A program made the position numbers and the translations under genes. A stretch of 64,000 bases of DNA from Ustulina deusta (taxonomy: Eukaryota; Ascomycota; Sordariomycetes; Xylariales; Xylariaceae): positions 248,001 through 312,000 of the forward strand of contig JAJNNX010000050.1 in NCBI GenBank assembly GCA_023159155.1, given 5' to 3'. Under the pieces are notes generated by a model, which saw only the letters and a list, made by a program, of their open reading frames with translations, made no database searches and was not told where the DNA came from. This document shows, piece after piece, positions 23,137 through 35,406 of the stretch (positions are counted from its first letter, which is position 1; each line of letters starts with the position of its first letter).

Positions 23137-25392
23137 AGCGGGCCAATGTGATACCACGGGCAGAACAAGTTGTGTTCGCGACGTCGAGAACCGGGGCTTG
23201 GCCGAGCCGACGAGGTGCGATGCGATGGGATCCTGTCGATGAATATAGCGAGTGGTCAAGCATGCGACATTCCCCGATCGGACATCAGATGCGGCAAGGT
23301 TGCTGATGACGAAAGCTACCGGCAGAACAGCGGCGAGGGCGGTAATGGGATGGGTTGGAGCTGAGGTGTCACCGGATGATGGGACGAAATAAGATTACGC
23401 GTCGTGGTTGAAAGTATAAAATTATGGTAAAGGGGGCATTTGCGACAGCGAGAGAAGCGAAAGATTCGATAGGTAACGAGCGAAGATGTCCAAATGGGTG
23501 ACAAAGACAGAACTAACTAGTCAGATACACATAGGTAGCATAGGAGAGTCCCAAGTTGGATCCTGGAGGAACGAAAGACGAGGTGTGATGTTTGGCCCCT
23601 CGGTCGACCAAACTGCTGACCCGACCTAGCAAGTGAGGAATAGGACAATCAGGGCTGTGTGAAGTCGTTGATGGGCGAAACACGCAGTTTTGGGATGGAT
23701 CGCGCTAGCCTAGTCAGGACAGTACGCAGTGGGTACTTGGTGGGGTCCGTATTCAGAGGCTTGCATTCAGAGACTCAGCCGTACTGGCCAAGTAAACGGC
23801 ACACTAGATACACTACCGACCTACACAACCCCGAGGTAGTGTACCTATCTAGTGTTGCAGTGATTCAGGCTAGTGGCTAAACTTCTTTTTTTGGACAGTC
23901 TTATCTCGTGTCGGTACCCTGTTTGGTCAATGGTCCTTGGTGCCAAACGACTCAGGTCGGCTACTTAAGTGCTAGTATTATATATTCGTTACAGTGCGGT
24001 ACACTTTGTTCTCGTCCTAGCCCACCAATAGGTAAACTTATTATGTCAACGCCCCGATGGCGATGCTCACAACTTTATGTATCTAGCCATGTTCGTTTAC
24101 GAATTTCGCACTGTATATTAGAGACAGGTGGCGCCATCGGATCCGCTCCTGCGTCATTTAGTGAGAGATGACAAGACACGCAGAGCTTCAGGCCTGCGAT
24201 AAAGAGAGGGACTGATTGGCCTTGGCATGAGCGGAAGGCTACACGTGTACCTCCTCCATCCATGTCCGCTCGACCCTGTAGATCAGCCCGGTTTTTACCT
24301 GGTACTAGGGAGACAACCTGAAGTTGCTTATCTAGACTACTGCTGCACTATCTAGATAGTGGACGTCCACTAAGTGCCTCTCTTGGAGGATGCAGGCCGT
24401 GTTTTGAGAGAGAACGGGATAGCTCGTGCTGGATAACATGAAATGGCACACGTCTACGCGCTCCCTGCTATGTAAGTACTGTACTCCACCTTGCACATGG
24501 CATTGGTTTGATAATGTTTTGTCTCAATTTGTCTGGGGCCATCTGTCTAGTGTAATCCGCAGCAGCGCAGGATGATCTTTGTCCCCCTCCCAAAAAGCAT
24601 CCCCCTCTTCCATTCCTCGTATCTGGGCTTGGTGACGCTGCAATACGGGCCGAATCGCAAGAGCGGCGATATCATACCTATCTCTCGAGATTGCCTACTT
24701 ATAGTATACGTTCCTCTGCCGGCCATCATAACTACGTAATGTCATCATGCAACAGATCCCTGCATCGGCACACCAGACACACCACACTAACCGCTGTTTC
24801 CCGAGCAGGTCCCGAGCCCGCTTTGATGATGATCTTACCCGTCTTGGTTTCTTCGCTACGTAGGTAGTAGCTTGTACGTTTGTTTCATGATAAGGATTGG
24901 AAGGGCCCGGTCTTGCGTTCCGTAAGAATATCCGGGCATGCGGGGTCATCTCGCAGATATCGTCCTCGATACCGTCCTGGACACCACAAATTCAAGAGCC
25001 GAAAAGGTAGATAGGGCTGAATGCCTCTTGGCCTAGGGTTTCCTGACGGCTAATATGTGGATTTGTTCTCATTGAATGGGAAAGACAGGTATCGACACAG
25101 CCAGAGTTGGAACAGAACATGTTATCCACTTACTCCATTTGATATAGGCACATCCTGGCAGGGAATAACCGATCAAGCACACTATTTCCGAGGACCATTC
25201 TTAGCGAAGAACAAAAATAAACATCAATATTCGCAATAACGTTATGGTATACGGTTAGCTATAGAGAAAGTATGCATAGAAACAATAACGCCACTTGTCT
25301 TTGTCTCAGCCGAGACGCTGCCCGCCATGCCACACTCTACGTACGTGTCGAGACAATTGCATACCAACCTGACACATGCGCCTAAGAGCAGA
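23137..25392. other. Intergenic, no gene recognised
   Basis: A 2.2 kb gap between two leftward genes. Open frames are short and without domains. I see no repeat or RNA gene in it. Confidence 0.5.
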
Positions 25393-26949
25393 CTAGGACT
25401 CGGGTTCCACGAATGTGAGGTTCCACCGATCCTTGTTCGCCATTAGTCTCCTCTCGGCGATCTCTGCCTCGGCGAATAGGCCGATATCATCGAGAAGGTC
25501 GATGACGTCGTAGGCCCCATCCTCCTTCATTGCTCTGTCGCAATTTGTCAGGACGTCAATGAACTGGTCGGGCGACGAATAGAGCGCGAATTTGAAGAGG
25601 CCCACGCAAATTTTAGCCCAGGTTGAGATCCACCCGCTCTCGAGCGAGCCCTCCCCGAGGCGAAATTCGATCGTACGCATGATGGACCTGGGGGAAAGAG
25701 CCGAGCACTTGTAGGCGTTGAAGCTTATGGCCGGTCGGTCGTGACCTGAGAGCAGCTCGCTTATGTAGCAGCTGGCTGGCTGGGAATAGATCCGCCGAGC
25801 TGCCTCGAATACGCCGGGACCGGGGCCGCGCTCGTCAAGGTCGGATACCAGATGCGCGGGAGTCGCCAAGCCGAAGGGCGCGAGCTTTTCACGCTTGGCC
25901 CAAAGCTGGGGAGAACTATGTTGGGGCAGTCGAAGCCGAGGGATGTTACGTTGTCTGGCCTTCTCTGCCTTCTCTGCCGGCGGTATTGCTGATGAGGACA
26001 ACCGTGCAGCTGATAGGCGGGGAACAAGCTCGTCCGAAATATCGGGCAGAAGCTTGGTGTGTCTCGAGTCGCCTGGTTTAGTAAATGGCTCGAAATGCCC
26101 GCGTTGCCTGGTTTCCAAAAACGCCTCAATATGGGCTTTGTCCGTGTGTTCATCTCGCACCGACAAGGGCGCTTCTCCGTGGCGGCGTTCCCGCCCTAGA
26201 TATCCATGGCATTCATTCCCACTTCTTCGGCCCTTGGAATCCCTTCGTTTCGAATGGGGCACCGCGGTTTCAAGCGCTTGCTCTACGGTCTCAGTGACAA
26301 GATAGGAGTAATCTTGAAGAGGTTTACAGTAGTTGTTCACTCTTCGGATGGGATCATGTAGAGTAAATAGAAGAGACTCAGCGGCGTAGGTCAGGCTAGC
26401 AATGCGGCGTACATGTTCAAGAGGTAATCGCTCTATGCCTAAGCCGGCGTGAACGTGTAACCCGCACGAGAAATTGACCATGCATCGAAACTGGCTAGTA
26501 ATAGCCGAGATGGCAAAACTAATTGCGTTAAACCCCTTGGGGGACGAGAATTGGACTGGACTGCTCACCTCTACACCAACAAATCTGTACGGCTTTGAGC
26601 CTATCGCGACAATTGAGGCATCGTGATCGACGACCCAGTTACGGTAGGCATCTAGGACGCGCATCGGATTGACTTGCCACCTGGAGGACGAAGACATCGG
26701 AGTCGACGAAGTAGGAGGACCAAAGCACTCATGGATTACCCTTCTAACACTACGGAGAGTGTAGTCCTGTAGATAGTCATCCGGGCCAAGGAGTCCATCG
26801 TTCTCGGGAATGCGCAAGACTGGTGGGAGACCTTCGACGTTGGCATCGGGGTCGAGTACTTCCTTGTCCGCCGGAAGGGTGGCGATCATGAATTCAATCT
26901 CGACGCCGAACGTGGGACGCTCTGGGCTAGGCAGTGTGTTTGTGGACAT
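25393..26949 (-). CDS. Putative amidoligase (Amidoligase_2 family)
   Basis: A single exon of 518 residues from ATG 26949. The opening FGVEIEFMI (residues 14-22), the mid-protein SCGLHVHAGLG and the late RTIEFRLGEGSLESGWISTW are the signature blocks of the fungal putative amidoligase family, related to the glutamate-cysteine ligase/glutamine synthetase fold; the acidic and histidine residues of these blocks would bind ATP and metal. The family is predicted to form amide bonds between an amino or carboxyl substrate and a protein or peptide, but no fungal substrate is established to my knowledge. The middle third (about 230-350) is charged, variable and probably an insertion loop. The nearest genes do not suggest a pathway. 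Confidence 0.8.
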   Translation of the reverse strand: MSTNTLPSPERPTFGVEIEFMIATLPADKEVLDPDANVEGLPPVLRIPENDGLLGPDDYLQDYTLRSVRRVIHECFGPPTSSTPMSSSSRWQVNPMRVLDAYRNWVVDHDASIVAIGSKPYRFVGVEVSSPVQFSSPKGFNAISFAISAITSQFRCMVNFSCGLHVHAGLGIERLPLEHVRRIASLTYAAESLLFTLHDPIRRVNNYCKPLQDYSYLVTETVEQALETAVPHSKRRDSKGRRSGNECHGYLGRERRHGEAPLSVRDEHTDKAHIEAFLETRQRGHFEPFTKPGDSRHTKLLPDISDELVPRLSAARLSSSAIPPAEKAEKARQRNIPRLRLPQHSSPQLWAKREKLAPFGLATPAHLVSDLDERGPGPGVFEAARRIYSQPASCYISELLSGHDRPAISFNAYKCSALSPRSIMRTIEFRLGEGSLESGWISTWAKICVGLFKFALYSSPDQFIDVLTNCDRAMKEDGAYDVIDLLDDIGLFAEAEIAERRLMANKDRWNLTFVEPES

Positions 26950-27647
26950 TCTGAGGAAGAGGGGATTTGATTGGCAGTCTTTTTCGTTGATCGTAGAGAA
27001 TGTCTTGTTTGGGTTTATGCTGGCAAGGCAATGTAGTGGCTCTCGTGGGTGTTTGTTTTTGTATGCCGATCAAAGCAGTATAATCCGAACTGCCTTGCCT
27101 CGATCCCGAAAGCTAGATAGAAAGCAAAACACAACACACAAGCGTTTTGTTTGATGTCAAAGAGCCAGTTTGTAGCTACTTCATCTCGAATGTTTGAGGC
27201 TCTCTTTCGGGGATGCGGATAGCGATTGAGAGGACTAAACACTCTTCAAGTTACTCTCGAATTTACTGTTCACTCGTTTGTGGTAACAAGTATAATGTTT
27301 TCGCGAGTTTTCTATTGTCAATTCCAAACGAAGGTGCAATTGTTCTTCTAAGACTCAAAGAGAGAACCCTAACCTTAGCAATGAATACCATGTAGGCTTA
27401 GTCGAAGCATTCCAGGTCAGGACATTCAGGCTTGCAGGCTGAAGTCACTCAGCTAAACTCAGTTAAACAATGCCTTTGATTCACAACGCATACAAAGAAG
27501 ACACTTCTGGATGCTTGATGAGTAACAGTTGTTTAAAGACAACAACATGGATTTGGTTGCCATTAATTAATATAAATTAAGGCTTATTCTTCGCCCGCTA
27601 CATGTGCAAGTAAAAATCATACAGATACACCCCCTGACCATCTAACA
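26950..27647. other. Intergenic, amidoligase promoter side
   Basis: No gene recognised. Confidence 0.5.
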
Positions 27648-28366
27648 ATGCATTCTTCCAACACTGACAACAGAGAAGATGGCTCCGGCCATCAGCGCAT
27701 AAGCCCAAATGATAACATGGAAGACAGTAAGCCTCGGCGCTTTGAATCTCTGAGACAATTGTTCCGGAGTCATCCATTGCACCATCCATCCAGTTCAAGA
27801 AGTGAGGCTGAACGCCATCGAACACGTCGAAGACGTGAACGTCGACATTCCTCATCATTCGAGTCTCGAGGCCATCCTGACAGCAATGGAAGACGACCTG
27901 GCTCAAAACCAACTGCTCCAGCCCCAAAGTCCGAACCTGGGACTCGAGGCCTTTTTGTACCGGCGTATCGCGCCCCCGAGCATTTTTCTCAACGACATCG
28001 ACGAAACAACCCTTCCATCTCACTCCCCGTTAATGGCAGGCAGCGATCTAATGACGCATCTCAGGTGGCTGTACGCTTCTTCCATTGCGAGAATCGCAAC
28101 CTCGGCCGAGAATCTCTCACTTCGCCTGACGTGCAACTTCTTGTAAGCGCGGCGGTTGCGTTCTTAGGTGAGTGTCAGATCAATGACACACCCGAAGCAA
28201 TCCTCCCCCATCTACCCAACCCGGCTTACCGTGGACTCTCTCTCCAGGGCTCGCATGGTGGTTACCACCTCCATTTCCCCGATCACGCTGGGCTGCGGCC
28301 GTTTCATCGCAATGTCTCGGCAGATTGGGATCGCATCAGGCATATTCACGCGCGAGATTTTCCTAA
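27648..28366 (+). CDS. Doubtful two-exon gene, small basic protein with one membrane span
   Basis: A model from ATG 27648 to 28167 joined to 28248-28366 gives 212 residues. The intron has a strong GTGAGT donor and a pyrimidine-rich CTCTCTCCAG acceptor. The N-terminal 140 residues are rich in Arg, Ser and His. Splicing creates VQLLVSAAVAFLGLAWWL, which reads as a membrane span close to the end. I do not recognise a family. Evidence against: the minus strand over the same bases is also open (28212-28595 and 27598-28023) with protein-like stretches and possible splice sites. It may instead be a minus-strand gene or a degraded one. Confidence 0.3.
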
Positions 28367-29165
28367 TACCCCTTTGCTTGTCGGGGTTGGCTTGGGCGAG
28401 CCGGGTAGACAGTGCTGCTAGAATATCCCCTTTTTCGTGTATGCTAGCTTTTAGTGTTGTGCCTTGGTAGTCAGATCTATTTATCACATTGCTTAAAGCG
28501 ACGATAATAGCAATTAAACAGACGTGACAGAAAATATATTGATCGCTACCGTAGTTTAATGGGTTTTCTTCAGGGTTTTCTTTAAAAGAGACCAAAACCT
28601 AATAGATGACACAGAACTTATTTCCAATTAAATAACAGAAAATATAAAAACAAATCCAACTAAGTCTATATAATGTGAGCTAAAGAGTAATCATATTGAA
28701 ATAGTCAATACGAATAACATCTGACGGACAGGAAAGAAGAAGAGAACGGGAAATAAAATCAGACAGAGAGTACTAGTAACCGAATAATGGCGACAGGTTG
28801 TCCTCATATTGCTCGAGATTGCTGCACACGCTACGCTTGTCGTTGTGGTCTTGTAGGTGAACGAGTCATGTTGAAGGCTGACTATGCTTTTGCCTAATTA
28901 TGTGTCAGCGAATGAGATCTAGAGCTCCTGAAAGACTGGCAAATCCTCGTTTGAATCGACGCGCCAAAGCACCGGCTCGTCTTGGGGACGGGTGCTCACC
29001 TTCAAAGTGCCATCGTTGACCAAACTAAGGACAGATCTATGTCTTCGTACGGTCTGCTTAGGCACAGCCAGCGGCAGTTTAACGTGAGATGGCTTGGTAG
29101 CCGTAGCAGAAGCAGAAGCGGGATTAGGCTTTGCTAGGGCATCCCTGACAAGAGGCACAATTGTC
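28367..29165. other. Intergenic or decayed, no gene recognised
   Basis: The left part is AT-rich (about 28550-28760). A 106-codon minus-strand frame at 28919-29239 overlaps the protease remnant in another frame and shows no domain. Confidence 0.45.
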
Positions 29166-29775
29166 TTAGTCAGGGCCGGCAGTGGCGAGCAGGTTTGAGC
29201 TGATAAGCCAGCCGGTGCCCATAGCGTAAGCATGGTCATCTGGGCTTTGCTTCTCGTATCGCATCTGAAGCTTCACGATCGCTATAAGATTTATAATTAG
29301 CTAACTGCACAATGCAAAGGGGTTTGTGTCCTGGGAAGGATAATGAGGAGGACACGTGATTACCTCTATATTTTCCGCCATCCATATAATCGTTCACATC
29401 AGCGAGAGAACGGTAATCTGGATCGAAGACGGACTCTTCGGTTGTCTCTAAACTGAATGCAGATTCTGTATTAGGTGCTGAGCCAGTCAAGTCCATGGAC
29501 CAAGTCCCGGCCATCCCAGCGTATTTTGAGAGAGACATCTTGTAATCAACGATATCGGTGCGAAAAGTGAGATCAATGTTGTTGTGGAAATTCTCTTGGA
29601 CTGATAAGACTGCAATTGTCTCCGAAGTTGCTTCTGGCTGCTTTAGTTTCTGAGGTTGTTCAGTTTGGTGCTTGTGAACTTCTGCCCAAGGACGGAAAGT
29701 GAGTAGTTTATATATCTGAATTCTACACAATCGGCCAAGGGCCCAGGAAATAATAGACAGGTCAACGATAGACAC
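29166..29775 (-). pseudogene. Truncated trypsin-like serine protease gene remnant
   Basis: The minus-strand frame from about 29775 to 29364 is joined across an 82 nt intron (29363-29282, donor GTAATC, acceptor TATAG) to 29281-29166. Splicing creates GGKYRAIVKLQMRYEK and then AMGTGWLISSNLLATAG. This pattern is typical of the start of a chymotrypsin-fold domain up to the catalytic histidine. The expected His after TAG is replaced by Pro-Asp and a TAA stop (29166-29168), so the catalytic domain ends after about 40 residues. No downstream frame supplies the Asp and Ser parts. The upstream frame has no good ATG (it is bounded by a stop near 29860 and begins GTG at 29775), so the 5' end is also uncertain. 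Most likely a broken gene; a frameshift or sequencing error is the alternative. Confidence 0.5.
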
Positions 29776-32092
29776 AACCAGAGAAGACTTCCCAAACGAG
29801 ACGTCGAGCTGCGCCTCTTGTTCAATAGGCTCAACACTCAGAGAGAACGAGTACTATTGAATCTCACGAACATTTGCCCCGGAGATCACCGCTGCTGGTT
29901 TCAAAGTCCAACCGACAAGGAAGAACTCGTGATAGACAGTAGGAGACTAGCGAGATGGCAAGTGACCGGCTGAGGGTGGCCCAGAACGAGCTTCAAAGTG
30001 CCACACAATCATAACCGGGACAACAATACTGATAATAACAGACCTGAAAGACACGGAGACGCCGTAGATGTTGTCTAGGCGAAGAGAAATTAGCTCTACT
30101 ACAGGAGCATCATCAGATAGCTCATTGACCTGGACCGGCTAAAACCTGTTCATCATCACAGATACAGGCGGATACACAACATGAAAGAGTTCACACTGTA
30201 GGAAACCTGCAGGTAATCATAATCCTCACAACGGAAGGGGTTGGGACTTCACCGATGGAGGAAGCCTCAGTCGAGACGGTGATGATTCAAGCCACGGAAT
30301 CTAAATCCTGCCCCTGCATGAGGCGTTATGGGATTTTTGGGTATGCTTGAGTCCAAGCTAGGGCAATGCTTGACATAGTTGCGAGGATAGTGACTGGCGC
30401 TAAAAGTCCGTGTAACCACTCTGCCTGTTCTCTTCTCTTTGTCTTGTACAAGAGTGATGGGGCCAGATCGTCCATGTACTTTTCAGCTCAATAACGGGGC
30501 GGCACCTAATATAGAAGATCAACCCAACGCGATATTTGATTGAAATGCCAGCATAGCTGTATCTCGAGCATGAAGGGGCGTGGGCCGTTGAGGAAAACGC
30601 TACAAAGAGGTGCTAGCTGCCCCGATGCACCATTCGCTCGCGATATTAGCTTATAATACTAATAGCTCGTGACTTAGACGATGACATTTCTTGTCATATA
30701 ACTCGACTAGTCCATGCAATATCAAACTATCCACGACCTGGGCTAGACACAAGATCTATGAGCTACCATTCTCTTGTCCCGATGGCTGGGTTATGAGACC
30801 CGAAGGAGAAACTCACCTTTTGCCATGTGGACTCATTGTCAGCCATGTCCATGAGTGCCAGCAGGGCTGTCCAATCGGCTACAATCATTTCTTGCCGGAA
30901 TCGCGCCACGTGAAGTCGAGAAGTTGAACGGCACGGCTCGGTTCCCCAAAACGGCCGTACTAACACAGCCCTGGGATTTTATGTGATGGGCTGAGTGACG
31001 ACTTCAGCTGAACTGCTGCATTACGTTTGACAGCTTGTCGATGTGATTGGTCTGTGCACCCTCGGAGCTAATGCAGCCCTAACAGTACCCCTGACATCAA
31101 ACGGTCTCCCAATAACCCATCTTGAATCTATCGCTTTTCAAGAGTTGATTGCAGACAATAGAATTTCTCTGATATGACATGGGAATATGCCAACATCCTA
31201 TTTGTAGAGCGAGGCAGCGAAGTACCCGAATTCTGACTTAACGGCAGGGAGGCTTGGGCAAGGGAATGAAGGTACTGTAGCTGTACAGCTGCCAGCTAAA
31301 TACAGTAGGAATCTGACTGTGACTTCCCCCAACTTTTTCACTCCTAGCACCTGCCCACTGACAGATCAGCTCAACAGGCCTCGGTCACTCCCGCGCTTGC
31401 CTCGTATCTCCTAATTACCTACCTAAGCGAGCTGCGGCTTCTCTGGTATTATCAAGGTAGGTAGACAAGAGAACTTAGGGGTGAGGGAGCGTACGTGTGT
31501 GAGCTATGCTAATTATAGGTAGTGCTAGGTAGATTATGCAGAACGCTTAGATGGCTACTCGCAAACTCAATGCTCATAAACCCCCTGCAAAAGACTGGAA
31601 AATTAACAGACTTATAGATAAATGAAGCTCACAACATAATTGCAAAAATTAGTGGATGCAACGAACTTGTTATTGGGCCCAAGTCTAGATTTTTGAGTGG
31701 CTAATTCTTCACCTTCAACCTCATACGACATAGTATTTGCTTAGCTAGATGTACAGTGCTGGAAATATGCTACCGCAACTTTCACACTCCACAAAGAAAT
31801 GCAGAGCCTTTCAAAGAAATTCGCTTGGACATAATATCCAAATCTAATATTATCAATACGTGGACAAAGAATCAAAAGGTAGTCTAAATTAGATACGCTG
31901 AAAACGACAACAGGTATTTATTGTCCAACAATAAAGGAGGTCATGCTATCAGTAGACGTGATAGTGAGTCCCCCTAGACTTGTAGCGCTTGTGTCAAATC
32001 CATTTAGCGAGGCAAAATCGGCTGCCTAAAAAGTATACTCGAATTGAAGAAGCTGTGATATCCGGCATATAAGCGTCGCAACAAGCACTAAG
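29776..32092. other. Intergenic or decayed, no gene recognised
   Basis: Possible upstream fragments of the protease remnant lie at 29776-30200 but have stops and no convincing start. 31400-31530 has several TACCTACCTA/TAGGTAGGTA motifs. No supported gene or RNA. Confidence 0.45.
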
Positions 32093-33815
32093 ATGGCGAA
32101 TAGAGGAATTGGGGGCGAGTCAACGGTATCGGAGCAAGCAGTGAGAGGCGCAGAGTATGTCAAACAGTTTTTCGAACAAGCGCCGAACAGAACTTTCACG
32201 GTTGAGCGTATCATAGGCCAAGGATCAGTACGTAATGCTCGCACACAATTCCTCTTTCTCTTGTCATTACCAACAACGCAGAGGGTCCTAAAGGTGGACT
32301 GAAACTATGGGGGGTTTTTTTTTTAAATCTTTCCGCATTTTATTTCAAAATTCTCATACATAAGGCTCAGAATGAGAGGACTAAACCCGGCTGTTGTAGT
32401 GGGGGTTTACCCTTCAGATGATGATGAGATCGAATGAAACACCTGAAACGTTCTCAACGAGTGCTTTGGGCGAAGCGCATGGGCTTCAGATGCTACCATC
32501 TCTGCCAGATTCTCTTCCACGCCGACCCGCGAATCCTATCGACCGATCACCCTTCTTTAACGACTCATTTTTGGGACCTAGACCCCTCCCCACTGCACCG
32601 AGAGGATCCCAAAGTACAACTAGATTCGTCTTGAAGCGGTCGCTGGCTGAGGTTGGAGAGGCAAACATAAAGAAAGAGATTGATGTCCTTGACGTACGTA
32701 GACTGCGTGCCAACCGGATATTTACAGTACGATTTCGGATAGACTAATTCTGTATTACAGCGGCTCCGCGGATCTATGCATATCGCACAACCGTCTCACG
32801 TACTCGATGACCCCAGGTGGAATAGCGTAATTCAATCTCTAAAGGGTCCGACGCTGCTCATGGATTGGATCGATAATGGCCTTCTGTGGACTTTCTACGA
32901 GAGGAGGTCCGAATTAGACGAGCCGTTGCCTAATCGGTTGCTTTGGTCTCTATTTTTGTGCTGTAAGGTCCTCAAAGGGGAATTGGTACTATCTAGAAGT
33001 TAATTCGAAGGCTTTAGTGTGTAGAATGGTTGTCGGCTTGGCTTGGCCACCACGAGACCTTGGGAGAAGGGTGCGTGGTGAGCTCGAACTGGAGGTCATA
33101 CCGCCACTTAACCTGAGAGGCGAGCGACCTCCGAAGTCTCGTCTTCTCCATGGTGATTTCCATGGCCAGAATAGTGAGTCACCAAGAAGGGTATCCACGG
33201 AGACGATAAGTTCATACTAACCTAGGTTTGTCTAGTTATGATCGACCGGCTGGAACCCAAAGAGCACACGTCCATTCCCATACTCAAGCTAATAGATTTT
33301 GGCATGTCCCGAGACCTACAAGTGCGGCCAAAGTGAGTGCTTCCATAGCATTGTGTCCCAATTTCAACTGACGCCGAGGATTCTTCAGTGAGCCGAGAGA
33401 TCTTGTCGTGAAGACGAATATTCGAGCCATCGGCGAAGTGATGCTTGGTTTACTCAGGGGTAATATAAGAGGGGGCCCAGGAATGATGGACGTTACGTAC
33501 AACGGAGAGACAAAGAGAATCAATTCTTACGCAACAGACCTAGACAAGCTAAGCGACAAGTATAGAGCCCCAGCAAACATGGTCGCCAAACATCAAGACA
33601 GGATAAGCAACCTAGACCCGGCTATCAGGAGTCTAGTTGCCTCGTGCGTCGCTGTCGGAATAGATGACCGGCCGGATATAGAGGATCTGCTAGGTGTAGT
33701 GGAGAGAAATGCCAAGAACAAAGGAGCAGGCGACTACATAAATTACAAATACGGAAATAACGAAACCGACACAGCTATCCAGAGGCTTATAGAGCACCAT
33801 ATATTCAACGCATAA
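32093..33815 (+). CDS. Fungal protein kinase-like protein, six exons
   Basis: Exons 32093-32227, 32418-32693, 32761-32962, 33018-33173, 33236-33332 and 33389-33815 give 430 residues with every junction GT-AG and in frame. Kinase landmarks in order: GQGS at 42-45 (start of the glycine loop), the VLKRS lysine at 118, KKEIDVLDRLRGS for the C helix, hinge LLMDWIDNG, catalytic loop HGDFHGQN at 249-256, and DFG at 277-279 in LKLIDFGMSRDL. These assign it to the divergent fungal kinase-like proteins whose catalytic loop is HGD rather than HRD. The odd part is exon 2: between GQGS and the lysine lies about 70 residues rich in Pro and Ser where family members continue the glycine loop. Either the second exon border is wrong or the loop has been lost, in which case it may be inactive. 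Confidence 0.68.
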
Positions 33816-34112
33816 AGTCGAGATCTACCCAGACTCATCTAGATCTCTTCTACCTCACAGTGAGGCCCCCGCTTTCAAACCTTGCCGAAGAGGACACGGC
33901 CGAGAAACTACGTTATGTACATACATTAGGTACCGGCCGGTATTTAACGACCCAATCATTTACAAAACGATCTCATAAAAAATACTTATCCAACCCTTCA
34001 GACAAGCACAATATCCATCCCACTACTACAGAAGCACCAATCGACCCCTCTCCCCGACGACGAGCTACCCACCACCTAATTCAGACTAAGCGAAGATATC
34101 ATTTCCCATCCT

Positions 34113-34805
34113 CTAAGCAGCGGTATCCATACCTGTATCCGTCGTATTAACAACACACATCTCCAACTGCACCAACTTCTTTAAACCAGTCATCACAGAA
34201 CCAATCTCGGCAAGCTGCCCCGAATCCCGAAATCTCAGATACGCCTCGACACAGTCCCATCCAACAGCGAACAAGAAGACACGGCTCGGCCCCCCTTTCT
34301 CCGCAATCGCATCCTCGACGGACCAGCCGTGCGCAACCCGCCCCGTAAGCCCCTCCACCCCTCGCTCCCCGAGCGCCCGAACAAAGGCGGCAAAAGCGTC
34401 AGCCGCGCCCTCCATCTCGGCAGCCGCGAGCCCGCTCGGGCCCGGGAACCAGGCCTTCCCGACCATGGCGACCGCGCGTCCCGTCCCGGCCCCGGCCCCA
34501 TCGAAGACGTCCGGGGGAAAAGGCGACAGCCGGACGTGGTAGGGCGGGTGGAAGGCGGCCATGACGGAGCCGACGAGGGCGCGGAAGGGGGCGTACACGG
34601 GCTGGTTGCGCGCGAAAGCGAGGTGCGAGTCGACAGTCTCCCAGTCGATGAAGTAATGGACCTGGGCGGGGTCGTGGTGCAGACGCGATGCGCGGGCCGC
34701 CAGACAGCCCGGTTGGCGGGCGAGGATCTTGAGGGATTCCGCGATGGGGCCGTAGTCCGCGTTGGGCACCAATGTTAACAGGACGACTTCTGTGACGGGG
34801 GCCAT
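34113..34805 (-). CDS. ABM-type dimeric alpha/beta-barrel protein
   Basis: A single exon of 230 residues from ATG 34805. The first half (TEVVLLTLVPNADYGPIAES through VHYFIDWETVDSH) and the second half (VFLFAVGWDCVEAYLRFRDSG) each look like an antibiotic-biosynthesis monooxygenase (ABM)/stress-responsive ferredoxin-like unit, so it is probably a tandem alpha/beta-barrel protein. Such proteins include small cofactor-independent oxygenases and many of unknown role; function is not assigned. No signal peptide. GC content of the codons is high compared with the island downstream. Only 297 bp separates its stop from the kinase-like gene, which runs convergently. Confidence 0.68.
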   Translation of the reverse strand: MAPVTEVVLLTLVPNADYGPIAESLKILARQPGCLAARASRLHHDPAQVHYFIDWETVDSHLAFARNQPVYAPFRALVGSVMAAFHPPYHVRLSPFPPDVFDGAGAGTGRAVAMVGKAWFPGPSGLAAAEMEGAADAFAAFVRALGERGVEGLTGRVAHGWSVEDAIAEKGGPSRVFLFAVGWDCVEAYLRFRDSGQLAEIGSVMTGLKKLVQLEMCVVNTTDTGMDTAA

Positions 34806-35406
34806 GGTGTTGGTGTGCGCGCGCGCCTTGCCTGGCTAGACCCCGCTCAAAATGTTTGCGTGTTTTAATAGACTATGTGGGTGGCATTATATGTGCAGTA
34901 TCAATTGCGTGCTCGTGTTGACGAATCGTGCATATTCGCGCGGAGGACTGAGGTTAGGCGCAGGGGTCTGGGCGAGGGACAACCGATTGGTAAGCGCATA
35001 CATCCGATGTGTAGGCAAACTAAATGATAATAAATAATGCGTGCTGATTTTATATAGACTCGCTACTTCTAGATATATAGATAGTCTTATGGCTAGGAAA
35101 GTTGAGAATATTACAGGGATTGAAATAAATATTGTGTTCGATGAGATCTTACCATGGCTGGCTTTCGAGTAGGTTTATTTATAAAACACGAAGAATCCTA
35201 AATGCCTGCCGGTTGCTTGTGAGAGGTTGCTTGAAGTGATGCTGTGCAGCTTACTCGCAAGTAGCCGCAACCAAGACCACATACTGTGAACCGATGATAC
35301 GAAATAGCCCCTACTTCTGGGATGCGAACAATTCCTTACAGTAAAAACAATATGCAAAACTGAATACCACACTAAAACCTGAACGCCTGTAACTGATATA
35401 TGTCGC
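34806..35406. other. Intergenic, no gene recognised
   Basis: Promoter side of the ABM protein and 3' flank of the dipeptidyl peptidase gene. Nothing else seen. Confidence 0.5.
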
